A stretch of 64,000 bases of DNA. Source: Halobacillus karajensis. Its GTDB lineage: Bacteria > Bacillota > Bacilli > Bacillales > Halobacillaceae. The stretch spans positions 620,001 to 684,000 of the forward strand of contig NZ_FNWW01000001.1 of the NCBI RefSeq assembly GCF_900108515.1, written 5' to 3'. A model generated the notes under the pieces. It did no database searches. It saw only the letters and a program-made list of their open reading frames with translations, and was not told the origin of the DNA. This document shows, piece by piece, positions 24,206 through 32,876 of this stretch. Both the position numbers and the translations under genes were made by a program. Positions within the stretch are counted from its first letter, which is position 1; each line of letters begins with the position of its first letter.

Positions 24206-24415
24206 TGTTGGAGGGTTCAGCCCCGGTGAGTTGATTGCCTTACAATACTGAGATATTAACTTTGAGAGCGAGGAAATAACAATCACAAATAGCATCCCTG
24301 CATTTGAGAATGGGGAACCTCATATTAAAAGCACTAAAACAGGCGAGATTTCCCGTAAGGTATCTATGTCAACATGGTATATGGAGTTGTTTTTAGTTAA
24401 TACTAACGATGAATA
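24203..24415 (+). pseudogene. Tyrosine recombinase (integrase) fragment
   Basis: The frame reads GGFSPGELIALQY, a TGA stop, DINFESEEITITNSIPAFEN, GEPHIKSTKTGEISRKVSMS and ends shortly after. The block RPGELLALxWxDIDF..I.I.....K....TKT..S.R.V is the start of the catalytic domain of phage and conjugative-element integrases. Here the active-site Arg is replaced by Ser (FSPGE), a stop interrupts it and the HxxR..Y part is absent. It is a dead remnant at the right border of the island. Confidence 0.7.
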
Positions 24416-24437
24416 AGTAGGAATAGAGGTGGTAAAC

Positions 24438-24560
24438 TTGAAAAATAAATTGAATTTAATTATTGGTTTACATATTGCAAGCACTTTAATGTCTGCAACT
24501 TTTAGTATAGTAATGCTTGTCCTTACTTTGAGACACGATAGAAAAGTAACAGGTGAGTGA
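24438..24560 (+). CDS. Single-helix membrane micropeptide (40 aa)
   Basis: TTG start with GAGGTGG 6 bases upstream; reads MKNKLNLIIGLHIASTLMSA then TFSIVMLVLTLRHDRKVTGE. One long hydrophobic segment with lysines before it and a charged end. No family recognised; short length and unknown conservation keep confidence moderate. Confidence 0.45.
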   Translation: MKNKLNLIIGLHIASTLMSATFSIVMLVLTLRHDRKVTGE

Positions 24561-24968
24561 GTTGCGTTTTATATCTGTTTTTATGACCTCTCTCTCCCTT
24601 AATGCAATATAGAACGATCAACTAATAACAACGAAACATATAAGCAATGACTTCCATCATGCTCCCACCTCTATTATCTCAACTTCTATCCTTGGCTTGG
24701 AGCTGTACCACTGACTTATCGTGAACTCGACCAGCTGACTGTCGTCATTCCAAATCACTTAATTCAAAGGCATAAAAGATCACTTTTACCACCGGTTGCG
24801 GGGATGGAAACAAAGCTTCAAATGTCCCTATATAGCCTTAGTGAAGAGAATCAAAAAACGAGTGAACAAACTATTAAACATGAAAACCAACCGCTCTCTT
24901 TGGGATTACATTTTCCAGGTCGATCCTATTGTAAAAGAATAAAAAATCGGCTAAGATAGATTACATCA

Positions 24969-24984
24969 AGAAAACGTTTGCACA
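24969..24984 (+). promoter_or_regulatory. cre-like site (CcpA)
   Basis: AGAAAACGTTTGCACA; its complement TGCAAACGTTTTCT fits the catabolite-response element pattern with the central CG. It lies 140 bases upstream of a sugar hydrolase gene, where carbon repression is expected. Confidence 0.5.
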
Positions 24985-25061
24985 TTTTTCCTATAACTTT
25001 GAAGTAAAAAGTAAAGTTTTCAAAAGCTCGACATGTCTCAGCTTTAATTTTTTGTTCAAAC

Positions 25062-25077
25062 GCGCAACCGATTGCAT
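25062..25077 (+). promoter_or_regulatory. LacI-family operator-like palindrome
   Basis: GCGCAACCGATTGCAT is centred on CG with GCAA/TTGC arms, the pattern bound by LacI/GalR-type repressors. Close to the start of the alpha-glucosidase gene, it could be a pathway-specific operator. Confidence 0.45.
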
Positions 25078-25123
25078 ACTATAAGGAGTACTTTTATAAC
25101 TGTTACGAAATGAGGGGGATCAT

Positions 25124-26788
25124 ATGGAACGTGTTTGGTGGAAAGAAGCGGTAGGTTATCAAGTTTACCCACGCAGTTTTCAAGATTCTAATGGGGACGG
25201 GATCGGCGATTTGCAGGGGATGATCCATCGACTTGATTACTTGAAAGAGATGGGAATCGATTTTATATGGATCTGTCCGATGTACAAGTCTCCAAAAGAT
25301 GACAATGGATATGACATCTCCGATTATCAGGATATCCTAGAGGAATTTGGTACAATGGAAGACTTTGACCAATTACTTGAAGAGGTCCATAATCGTGATA
25401 TGAAATTGATCATTGATCTCGTCCTTAACCATACAAGTGATGAGCATCCATGGTTTATAGAATCCAGGAGTTCAAAGACTCATCCGAAGCGGGACTGGTA
25501 TATTTGGCGGGATGGAAAAAATGGTGCCGAACCGAACAATTGGGAGAGCATCTTCGAAGGATCTGCCTGGGAATACGACGAAAAAACGGGTCAATATTAT
25601 CTCCATGTGTTCTCCACAAAGCAGCCGGATTTGAATTGGGAAAATGCGGAGGTTCGTGAAGCCCTGCATGATACTGTCAACTGGTGGATTGATAAGGGGA
25701 TTGATGGTTTTCGAATCGATGCCATAAGTCACATTAAAAAGCGCCCTGGGTTCCCAGATATGCCAAACCCCCAGAATGAAAAGTACGTCTCCTCTTTTGA
25801 TATGCACATGAACCAAAAGGGCATTCATGAGTTCTTACAGGAATTCAAAGATCAAACCTATACGAATTATGACGTTATGACTGTCGGGGAAGCCAATGGT
25901 GTCAGTGCAGAGGAAGCAGATCTATGGGTTGGAGAGAACGGGAAAATGGATATGATTTTCCAATTTGAACATTTAGATCTCTGGGATAAGGATGGCGACC
26001 AACAACTGGACATCTTAGGGCTGAAAGAAGTGATGACTCGTTGGCAAAAAGCACTGGAAAACGATGGTTGGAATGCCTTGTTTGTAGAGAACCATGATAA
26101 AGCCCGTGTAGTCTCTACTTGGGGGGATGATCGAGTATACTGGCGGGAAAGTGCGACATCCATAGGAACGATGTATTTCTTTATGCAGGGAACTCCTTTT
26201 GTTTATCAAGGACAAGAAATCGGAATGACGAATGTTTCGTTCCCTTCCATTGAAGATTATGATGATGTAGCCGCGAAGAACTTATACAAAACAAAAAAAG
26301 AACAGGGGATGTCCCATGAAGAGATTATGGAGATCTTATGGAATACTTCCCGCGACAATAGCCGAACACCAATGCAGTGGAGCAACGAGGATAACGCCGG
26401 CTTTACGACAGGGATTCCATGGATGAACATCAATCCGAATTATAAATCGGTTAACGTCGCTAAACAGCAAAAGGATCCACACTCCATCCTGAATCACTAT
26501 AAAAAAATGATTTGTCTAAAGAAAAAGCACGACCTTTTCACATATGGAACGTATGAATTGATTCTACCACATGATCCGCAAATTTTTGCTTATACACGCA
26601 CGCTTGAAGGCCAAACAGCTCTTGTCATAACGAACTTAACGAAAGAATTGGCAGATTTCAATTCCCCCTACACCTTAAGCACGGAGGATTTAATCTTGTC
26701 CAACCTTCCTGTTGATGTACAGGTAGACCGTAAGAATTTCACCCTTAAGCCGTTTGAAGCACGCGTGTATTTATTACAGAATCAATAA
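25124..26788 (+). CDS. malL: GH13 alpha-glucosidase / oligo-1,6-glucosidase
   Basis: Hydrolyses alpha-glucosidic bonds at non-reducing ends of short sugars in the cytoplasm; no signal peptide is present. 554 residues. N-terminal WWKEAVGYQVYPRSFQDSNG then DGIGDL; LVLNHTSDEHPWF near 100; catalytic nucleophile in GFRIDAISH near 197; acid/base Glu in VGEANGVS near 255; third Asp in FVENHDKARV near 325. The order fits the oligo-1,6-glucosidase subfamilies; trehalose-6-phosphate hydrolase is possible but lacks its usual neighbours. GEANGV is more typical of alpha-glucosidases. Single gene with its own terminator. The symbol is tentative. Confidence 0.88.
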   Translation: MERVWWKEAVGYQVYPRSFQDSNGDGIGDLQGMIHRLDYLKEMGIDFIWICPMYKSPKDDNGYDISDYQDILEEFGTMEDFDQLLEEVHNRDMKLIIDLVLNHTSDEHPWFIESRSSKTHPKRDWYIWRDGKNGAEPNNWESIFEGSAWEYDEKTGQYYLHVFSTKQPDLNWENAEVREALHDTVNWWIDKGIDGFRIDAISHIKKRPGFPDMPNPQNEKYVSSFDMHMNQKGIHEFLQEFKDQTYTNYDVMTVGEANGVSAEEADLWVGENGKMDMIFQFEHLDLWDKDGDQQLDILGLKEVMTRWQKALENDGWNALFVENHDKARVVSTWGDDRVYWRESATSIGTMYFFMQGTPFVYQGQEIGMTNVSFPSIEDYDDVAAKNLYKTKKEQGMSHEEIMEILWNTSRDNSRTPMQWSNEDNAGFTTGIPWMNINPNYKSVNVAKQQKDPHSILNHYKKMICLKKKHDLFTYGTYELILPHDPQIFAYTRTLEGQTALVITNLTKELADFNSPYTLSTEDLILSNLPVDVQVDRKNFTLKPFEARVYLLQNQ

Positions 26789-26814
26789 AAAGACAGTAGC
26801 AAACTATCTACCTT

Positions 26815-26845
26815 AAGAGAGGAGGCATTGGATGCCCCCTCTCTT
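26815..26845. terminator. Bidirectional terminator
   Basis: AAGAGAGGAGGCAT and ATGCCCCCTCTCTTTT pair with one mismatch around a short loop. It serves the convergent alpha-glucosidase and OsmC genes. Confidence 0.85.
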
Positions 26846-26847
26846 TT

Positions 26848-27297
26848 CTATTGATCGATTCCTGTCTTTGCTTCCATCCCGAGCTCTACATTTCCCTGAA
26901 TAGCTTTGGAAATCATACAGCTCTTCTCTGCTTTTTCAATAAGGCGATTCAGTTTGGACAAATCTTTCTGACTAGCCTCTGATTGTAAGAGGACTCTTGG
27001 ACGATGGATGATTTTTTGATAAGTAAACACTCCATCAGTTACATCAACGATCCCTTCTGATTGCATGTCCATTTCTTTCAGTGGCAGACCTGCCCTTTCA
27101 ATCATGGCAGCAAGGCTGATAATGTAACAAGTAGCCGCCGCTCCAAGCAGCATTTCATCAGGGTTCGTGCCTACGTCAGGTCCCTCCATCTCTTTTGGGA
27201 TCGATATTTTTGTTTTCAATTTCCCCGCTTCAATAGAACCGACTTCATTTCTTCCTCCTGGCCAGTCTGCTTTTAAATGAAAATGATGTAATGCCAT
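26848..27297 (-). CDS. OsmC/Ohr family protein
   Basis: 149 residues. OsmC-fold proteins reduce organic peroxides with two Cys. Here the first peroxidatic region reads LLGAAATCYIISLAAMIERA and the second KAEKSCMISKAI, so both Cys are present. The N terminus ADWPGGRNEVG and GPDVGTNPDEMLL are typical of the YhfA/SACOL1771-like subgroup. ATG at 27297 lies one base after the stop of the GNAT gene, with AAGGGAG upstream, so it is translated from the same mRNA. Confidence 0.88.
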   Translation of the reverse strand: MALHHFHLKADWPGGRNEVGSIEAGKLKTKISIPKEMEGPDVGTNPDEMLLGAAATCYIISLAAMIERAGLPLKEMDMQSEGIVDVTDGVFTYQKIIHRPRVLLQSEASQKDLSKLNRLIEKAEKSCMISKAIQGNVELGMEAKTGIDQ

Positions 27298-27298
27298 G

Positions 27299-27772
27299 TT
27301 ATGTCTCTCCCTTTTCGTACTTTTCCATCTTAAGGAACTCATAAGAGCCACCATTAGTCGATTGCATAAAGGTTCCCTTTCGAATAAACCCTGCTCTTTC
27401 ATAAACAGTTATGGCGCGTTGGTTGAATGTTGCAACAGAAAGAGTAAAGCGCTCGGCTTTATACTCCTTCTTCGCCATGGCCAGGCATGCTTCCATAAAG
27501 GGTTCTCCCTCCCCTTTGCCTGTATGATCAGGATGCAGTCCTAATCCAAGATCGACCCTCCTGTTGCCTTGCGGCTCTACAGTTAAGAAGCCGATCAAGT
27601 TGCCTTCTACTTTCCCGCTATAAGTATGCGGGCTTCTCTTTTCAGGGTTTATGAACAATTCATAATCTTCTTCATCTGCTGTCATATCGTAGAAATCAAA
27701 CGGCTTTTTGTATTTCCAGCGAGCAATAGCTTCGGCTTCCTTTTGAGTCATTGGATTCCATACAATATTCAA
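27299..27772 (-). CDS. GNAT N-acetyltransferase
   Basis: 157 residues of the GCN5-related acetyltransferase fold: LIGFLTVEP (strand 4), LGLHPDHTGKGEGEPFMEA with the acetyl-CoA loop (GKGEG in place of the usual Q/RxxGxG/A), and the late motif FNQRAITVYERAGFIRKG. The substrate is unknown. TTG at 27772 has GGGAG upstream and overlaps the stop of the SE1561-type gene (TTGA), indicating coupling; the OsmC gene follows one base after its stop. Confidence 0.85.
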   Translation of the reverse strand: MNIVWNPMTQKEAEAIARWKYKKPFDFYDMTADEEDYELFINPEKRSPHTYSGKVEGNLIGFLTVEPQGNRRVDLGLGLHPDHTGKGEGEPFMEACLAMAKKEYKAERFTLSVATFNQRAITVYERAGFIRKGTFMQSTNGGSYEFLKMEKYEKGET

Positions 27773-27963
27773 GATTCCCGCTCCCAATCTTTCTTAAAAC
27801 GATTCATTTTTAATTGTAACTGTTCAATCATTTCCAATACGCGGTTAAAATCATCCAAGTCGACATTGTGGGCATCCATGGAGGACACGACTTGCTCCAG
27901 CATTTGAATTCTGTTTTGTATATAGTGAAATTGTTGTGAAGGATATTGAGCTGCCTTGCCCAT
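27769..27963 (-). CDS. SE1561 family small protein
   Basis: 64 residues, predicted helical: AQYPSQQFHYIQNRIQMLEQ, VVSSMDAHNVDLDDF, LQLKMNRFKKDWE. The pattern fits the SE1561 family of small cytosolic proteins in Staphylococcaceae and Bacillaceae, function unknown. ATG at 27963 has AGGAGG 8-9 bases upstream. First gene of a tight three-gene unit with GNAT and OsmC. Confidence 0.7.
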   Translation of the reverse strand: MGKAAQYPSQQFHYIQNRIQMLEQVVSSMDAHNVDLDDFNRVLEMIEQLQLKMNRFKKDWERES

Positions 27964-28085
27964 CCGCACTCCCTCCTTTATGTTGCTTCTCCTTCATCTT
28001 ACCTTTCTTATCAGGAAAGTAAAAGATATTGCCCGGGGTCAAAGCTTTGGTTTTACCAAGATCAATAACGAAATGAACCATGAAA

Positions 28086-28112
28086 AAAGCTGTGGTAGGA
28101 AACCACAGCTTT
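28086..28112 (-). terminator. Terminator of terC
   Basis: AAAGCTGTGGT and ACCACAGCTTT with a 5-base loop, followed by T on the minus strand, 4 bases past the TerC stop. Confidence 0.85.
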
Positions 28113-28115
28113 CGT

Positions 28116-28895
28116 TTATACCTCTTCTTCTACTTCTTTTTTGCTGGAGAGGAACCATCCAAGCACCGCGATTAAGACGAGTACAGAATAGAAAATAATC
28201 TTCCACAAGGCTGAATGTGCAAAATGTTCATCAATCACTTGAATGTTCGGGTGGGCTAAAGTCGAAACCACAAGCTTAATTCCAACCCAGCCGACAATAA
28301 CAAAAGCTGCAACTTCTAAACCAGGGCGAGATTGAAGTAGCTTCACAAAGACACCTGCTGCAAACCTCATAATGATAATACCGATCATCCCGCCGGCAAG
28401 AATCACAGCAAATTGTGCTCCATCAAGACTACCGACCGTCGGCAAATCTGTTTCTGGTAAGGCTACAGCAAGCGCAACGGCTGCCAAAATAGAATCTACT
28501 GCGAAGGCAAGATCAGCAAGTTCCACTTTAATAACAGTTGCCCAAAACCCTTTGCCTCGCTGATCTCCCACATCTGCTTCCACTTCTTCTTCAATATCAT
28601 CACCCTTGGTGCGCCACCGATCAATCAGGTGTTTGGCTGATATAAATAATAAGTACGCGGCCCCTAATGCCTGTACTTGCCATACATCCACAAGGAAGGC
28701 AATGATGAACAACGATCCAAACCTAAGTATAAATGCACCAGCAAGGCCATAAAATAATGCCTTTTTCCTTTTCTCTTCAGGCAAGTGCTTAACCATAATA
28801 GCCAGTACCAACGCGTTATCGGCCGCAAGAATCCCTTCCAAACCTACAAGTACGATCAAGACCCAGCCATATTCAATCAATAATTGTGCATCCAA
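28116..28895 (-). CDS. TerC family membrane protein (probable manganese exporter)
   Basis: 259 residues with about 7 membrane helices. TerC signatures: LEGILAADNALVLAIMVKHL near 19, GLAGAFILRFG near 50, and KVELADLAFAVDSILAAVAL near 123, where the acidic residues line the ion path. The leader carries a yybP-ykoY riboswitch, which senses Mn2+ and in B. subtilis controls TerC-type manganese exporters; this makes Mn2+ efflux the likely role. Confidence 0.9.
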   Translation of the reverse strand: MDAQLLIEYGWVLIVLVGLEGILAADNALVLAIMVKHLPEEKRKKALFYGLAGAFILRFGSLFIIAFLVDVWQVQALGAAYLLFISAKHLIDRWRTKGDDIEEEVEADVGDQRGKGFWATVIKVELADLAFAVDSILAAVALAVALPETDLPTVGSLDGAQFAVILAGGMIGIIIMRFAAGVFVKLLQSRPGLEVAAFVIVGWVGIKLVVSTLAHPNIQVIDEHFAHSALWKIIFYSVLVLIAVLGWFLSSKKEVEEEV

Positions 28896-28926
28896 TTTAG
28901 TTCTCTCCTTTTCTTCTATAAAAAAT

Positions 28927-28951
28927 GGTCCCCACCACTATGGTAAGGACC
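28927..28951 (-). terminator. Second hairpin in the terC leader
   Basis: On the minus strand GGTCC..TTACCATAGTGG..GGGGACC folds back and is followed by ATTTTTT. Part of it (TTACCATAGTGG) resembles the upstream terminator arm TTACCCACTGTGG, so the two hairpins may be duplicates or alternatives. Confidence 0.5.
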
Positions 28952-28952
28952 A

Positions 28953-28988
28953 AAAAAAGAGACCTTTACCACAGTGGGTAAAGGTCTC
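28953..28988 (-). terminator. Riboswitch-controlled terminator of terC
   Basis: GAGACCTTTACC and GGTAAAGGTCTC form a perfect 12-bp stem followed by seven T on the minus strand. The 5' arm overlaps the closing strand of the aptamer, the usual arrangement for an on-switch. Confidence 0.85.
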
Positions 28989-29085
28989 GCTAACAACTTC
29001 CGTTGCCAATAAAGCCGGGGAATGTTTCCCGAAATGACGACTTTATTGTCCCAGCTACTCCCCTTTAGGAATGCTACTTCTACTC
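28976..29085 (-). promoter_or_regulatory. yybP-ykoY manganese riboswitch
   Basis: On the minus strand: AAAGGGGAGTAGC, the variable hairpin, GTCGTCATTTCGGGAAAC, CCCCGGC and AACGGAAGTTGTTAGCGAGA then CCTTTACC. These are the conserved aptamer blocks around the Mn2+ site. Confidence 0.9.
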
Positions 29086-29214
29086 TCAATCATAGCACGC
29101 AACCTTATTTTGTCAACGTATTTCCTGCCCACTTTATAGAATAATATTAGTATGAGAACAGGAAAGATTCCTTATTCAACTTTGAGCAAACGTTTGATGA
29201 ATTCGCATACACTT

Positions 29215-30420
29215 CTACCTATCTGCTTTTTCTTCAAATAATCGCACGATCTCAACAATCACTTGTGCCGCCTTTACCATACTTTCTAAGGAGATGTATT
29301 CATATTTCCCATGGAAATTCTCTCCCCCTGCGAAGATATTCGGTGTCGGCAATCCCATATAGGAAAGCTGGGATCCATCTGTTCCTCCTCGAATAGGTTT
29401 GACAAGTGGACTCACATCCATCTTCACCATCGCTTCATGAGCAATGTCTACGATATGTTTGACCGGTTCGATTTTATCTCCCATGTTGTAATATTGATCT
29501 TCAATGGTTATGTCTACACATTTCTCCCCGTATTTTTCACAAAGTTGTGAGGTTAAGCTCGCTAACTTCTCTTTCTTCTGTTGAAACTTCCCTTTATCAT
29601 GATCACGAATTAAATAAACGAGTTCCGCTGATTCTACATCCCCATGGAAGGAATGCAGGTGATAAAAACCTTCGTAATCCCCGTGTGTTCAGGAGCCTCA
29701 TTCTGCGGCAATGATGTTTGGAACTCTATCGCCAATTTTGACGCATGGATCATTTTATTTTTTGCTGTCCCAGGATGGACGCTATGACCATGGAAAATTA
29801 ACTTGGCTGTAGCCGCGTTAAAACTTTCAAACTGAAGTTCCCCCAGTGGACCTCCATCTACTGTATAGGCATAGGAGGCAGCAAATCGATCAACATCAAA
29901 CTTATGCGGTCCTCTGCCGATTTCCTCATCTGGTATAAAGGCGATTCGGATGTCTCCATGTTTAATCTGAGGATTCTGAATCAAGTGATTCATTGCAGTC
30001 ATGATTTCCGCAATTCCAGCTTTATTATCTGCCCCCAAAAGAGTCGTACCATCAGTTGTAATCAAGGTTTGTCCTTTATATGTAGACAGCTCCGGTTAAC
30101 GAAATGACCCCTCCTCCATAACTTTCTACCACTTGAGGGTTGACCCCGCTCCCTGTAAAATCTGTTGCTGTATCCATATGGGCAAGAAATCCGATGGTAG
30201 GCACATCTTTATCGGTATTTGCCGGTAAGGTTGCCATTACGTAGGCATGCTCATCAATCGTGACATTCACCATTCCGATTTGTTTTAATTCCTCGACTAG
30301 TTTATTCGCAAGTTTCCACTGTCTCTTGGTGGAAGGAGTTGAATCACTGCTCGCGTCCGGTTGTGTATCGATTTTCACATAAGAGGTAAAGCGTTCAAGT
30401 AATTCTTTCCTCAAATCCAT
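29215..30420 (-). pseudogene. pepT: Peptidase T, disrupted
   Basis: M20B tripeptidase split into three frames. The 5' part (30420-30076) has the zinc ligand region [11 protein letters not shown] and then loses frame after SYGGG. The expected block resumes as [20 protein letters not shown] in another frame, implying a deletion of some tens of bases near 30080-30095. The middle part (29634-30065) has [10 protein letters not shown] and [18 protein letters not shown], then shifts by one base after EAPEHT (near 29675). The last part ends normally with [20 protein letters not shown] near 29390. Two independent lesions make inactivation likely. Confidence 0.9.
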
Positions 30421-30552
30421 TCCTCCTCTAGATTCATGCTTCTTTTTTCAGTTTATTCTTACTATGATTAAAAGTAAATGTATTGCTTCCACGGCAATCT
30501 TTGGTATTCTTAAAATAGTTCCATTAAACTTACTACAAAGGTGTGTCTTCCA

Positions 30553-31629
30553 TTGATACATAAACGTTGGTTTCAAGTTATTGTGGCAGCCATTTTACTT
30601 TCATTACTTGTTTTATTATTAAATAAGATTCAATTTTTCTTTGCTCCTATTTTAACTTATATTGGAGCGATTGCTGTTCCATTGATCGGGGGCGGGATAC
30701 TTTTTTATATATCACGGCCCATTCTTCATGTTCTTGAAAAATATCGGGTGCCACGGGTCCTAGGAATTCTAATGATATTTCTTTTGTTCATTTTTGTTGG
30801 TTTCCTTATCACACGTTTCATTGCACCCATTGCCCAGGAGCAATTCACTAAACTCGTGGACAATATTCCGGCGATGGCTGAAATGCTCAGTGAAACCGTC
30901 ACCTATTGGCAGCAAAACCAGGATATCATCCCAAGTGAATTCAACAATACCATCGATAATGTGGCACAAAATCTCCAAACCTATTTACAAGATGCACCAA
31001 AAATAATCATTAACGTTGTCAGTCAGCTGATCGGGTTTGTCTTTGCCCTTGTGCTCATCCCCTTTTTCCTTTTCTTTATGTTAAAAGATGGAGATAAGCT
31101 CATCCCGTTCATCAAAAAGTTTTTAAATGAACGGTCAGCACAAAGCTTCGAGAAACTTGCACGTTCTGTGGATTATACGCTCAACGCATTCATTTTAGGA
31201 CAGATGACGGTCAGTATCGTTGTCGGCCTTCTTCTTTTAATCGGCTATATGATTATTGACCTTCACTACGCTCTAACTTTAGCCTTGTTTGCTATGGTTA
31301 TGAATGTCATCCCATTTGTAGGTCCATTTTTAGCCGTTATTCCGGCTTTGCTCGTCGGATTTTTCCAGGATCCGATGCTTGCTGTCTGGGTAGCTATCAT
31401 CACGATTATCGCCCAACAACTAGAAGGAAACTTCGTATCCCCGAACGTCATGGGGAAAGCACTTAGCATACACCCTTTAACCATCATCACCTTAATTCTT
31501 GCTGCGGGAAGCCTTGCCGGTTTTCTCGGACTATTGTTCGCGATTCCAACCTATGCTGTTCTAAAAGCAATAGTCAGTCACTTCTATCACGAATGGAGCG
31601 AAAGGAAAGAAGCCCCTACTCCAAAATAA
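30553..31629 (+). CDS. AI-2E family transporter (TqsA/YdbI-like)
   Basis: About 358 residues with the 7-8 helix pattern of the family. Two N-terminal helices lead to GGGILFYISRPILHVLEKYR; LVLIPFFLFFMLKDGDKLIP near 178 is the family signature, and PFVGPFLAVIPALLVGF and LEGNFVSPNVMGKALSIHPL follow. Members include exporters of AI-2 and Na+/H+ antiporters of halophiles; the substrate is not predictable here. TTG at 30553 fits the AAAGG site best; GTG at 30541 would add four residues. Confidence 0.88.
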   Translation: MIHKRWFQVIVAAILLSLLVLLLNKIQFFFAPILTYIGAIAVPLIGGGILFYISRPILHVLEKYRVPRVLGILMIFLLFIFVGFLITRFIAPIAQEQFTKLVDNIPAMAEMLSETVTYWQQNQDIIPSEFNNTIDNVAQNLQTYLQDAPKIIINVVSQLIGFVFALVLIPFFLFFMLKDGDKLIPFIKKFLNERSAQSFEKLARSVDYTLNAFILGQMTVSIVVGLLLLIGYMIIDLHYALTLALFAMVMNVIPFVGPFLAVIPALLVGFFQDPMLAVWVAIITIIAQQLEGNFVSPNVMGKALSIHPLTIITLILAAGSLAGFLGLLFAIPTYAVLKAIVSHFYHEWSERKEAPTPK

Positions 31630-31726
31630 TATAGAGGACGAGATCCGCTGTTTAAGTGGGGTTCCTTTATTTCACTCTCTTTTTGGGAAAGAGCTATACA
31701 GCCCACTCCGTATCAACCTATAAAAA

Positions 31727-31757
31727 GGTCCAGAGCTCAAAGCTCTGGACCTTTTTT
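31727..31757. terminator. Bidirectional terminator
   Basis: GGTCCAGAGCT / AGCTCTGGACC, a perfect 11-bp stem with a 3-base loop, T run on the plus strand and A run before it, between convergent genes. Confidence 0.92.
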
Positions 31758-31769
31758 ATATATAAACGA

Positions 31770-32834
31770 TTATTCTCCTGCTGCTTCTATTTCTTCAAGA
31801 AGCTTATCAAGGATTTCCCCATTTACTGTGGAAACTTCTTCACGGTAGAAGTCCCGCACAGGAGCCGCTTTTTCTTTAAAAGCTTCACGTTGCTCTTCCG
31901 TCAATTCAATAATTTCTGTCGGGTTCTCTGAATCGTTCTTAATGACTTCAAGGTACTCTTCATTTTGCTTTTTCTGCTCTTCAAATACCCAATCTTGCAT
32001 TTCTTCTATGGTTTCATCCACCATTGATTTCATCTCATCATCAAGCCCATTATACCAATCCGTGTTTACCGTTGTCATCGCAACGTAGTTATTATGATTG
32101 GAAAGGGTCATAAAGTCTTGAACTTCATGGAAAGATGCATCCCCAATAAAGAAAATCGGGTTCTCTTGACCTTCCACTGTTCCTTGATCCAATCCTGTAT
32201 ATAGCTCTCCCCAGCTCATGGATTGCGGATCTGCTCCATACGCCTCGTAAGACTCAAGTATGAGAGGAGATGTTTGTGTACGCATCTTTAACCCTTCAAA
32301 ATCTGAAGGTTCAGCGATCTTTTTGCTGGATGTCCATTGCATGGCACCCTCGGTCCAAAAGGATAGCGGAGAAATGTTGTGTTCCTCATACAACTCACGT
32401 AAATCTTTGTTCAATGCCTCACTATCGTTCAAAATTTGTTGAGTGGTTTCTACATTTTCAGGGAAAAGAAACTGAAGGGCAAATAACTGTCCTTCTTTAA
32501 CCATTCCCCCTGTAAAGCCAGGAGACATAACCGCCATTTCTACTGTTCCACTTTGAAGCTGTTCCACTTGGTCTGTTTCATTACCAAGTCCTCCAAACTC
32601 ATAGACATCTATAGTAACAGCTCCGTCAGACTTTTCCTTCATACGCTTTGCAAATTCTTCTGCATATTCATACTGGACTTGGCCATCAATTTCTTCCGTT
32701 ACGAATTTCCAATGATACGTTTCTCCATCACCACTAGCGTTTCCATTGCTATTATCATTTCCGCCACAAGCAGCTAACACCATACTCAAAACCACTAACG
32801 CCATCAATGTTAAAAGACTCTTTTTCTTAAAGAT
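31770..32834 (-). CDS. dctP: TRAP transporter solute-binding protein (DctP family)
   Basis: Lipoprotein receptor of a TRAP carboxylate transporter. Lipobox VLAACGG; mature part starts with an acidic Asn/Gly linker. DctP motifs: YEFGGLGNETDQVEQLQSGT near 80, PLSFWTEGAMQWTSS near 150, LKMRTQTSPLILESYEAYGA near 180, and GTVEGQENPIFF near 220. The signal-peptide n-region (FKKKSLLT) is coded upstream of the first TTG/ATG (32807/32804), in frame. The triplet at ideal distance (7 bases) from GGGGAGG is ATC at 32834, so the annotated start is non-standard. It is the last gene of the dctQ-dctM-dctP operon. Confidence 0.88.
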   Translation of the reverse strand: MFKKKSLLTLMALVVLSMVLAACGGNDNSNGNASGDGETYHWKFVTEEIDGQVQYEYAEEFAKRMKEKSDGAVTIDVYEFGGLGNETDQVEQLQSGTVEMAVMSPGFTGGMVKEGQLFALQFLFPENVETTQQILNDSEALNKDLRELYEEHNISPLSFWTEGAMQWTSSKKIAEPSDFEGLKMRTQTSPLILESYEAYGADPQSMSWGELYTGLDQGTVEGQENPIFFIGDASFHEVQDFMTLSNHNNYVAMTTVNTDWYNGLDDEMKSMVDETIEEMQDWVFEEQKKQNEEYLEVIKNDSENPTEIIELTEEQREAFKEKAAPVRDFYREEVSTVNGEILDKLLEEIEAAGE

Positions 32835-32876
32835 AAAATGACCTCCCCAATATTTTTATACTAGCTTCCACTCTTC

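Larger units (their letters stand above)
24561..25123. other. Intergenic stretch with an orphan open fragment
   Basis: One plus frame is open from about 24650 to the stop at 24957-24959 and includes VPLTYRELDQLTVVIPNHLI and HKRSLLPPVAGMETKL, but has no start codon with a ribosome binding site. It may be the 3' end of a decayed gene. The last 160 bases hold two operator-like sites before the alpha-glucosidase gene. Confidence 0.35.

Noticed and set aside
29190-29214. cre-like GCAAACGTTTGATG near the end of pepT
   Set aside because: It is downstream of a broken gene and not in a promoter position; likely chance.
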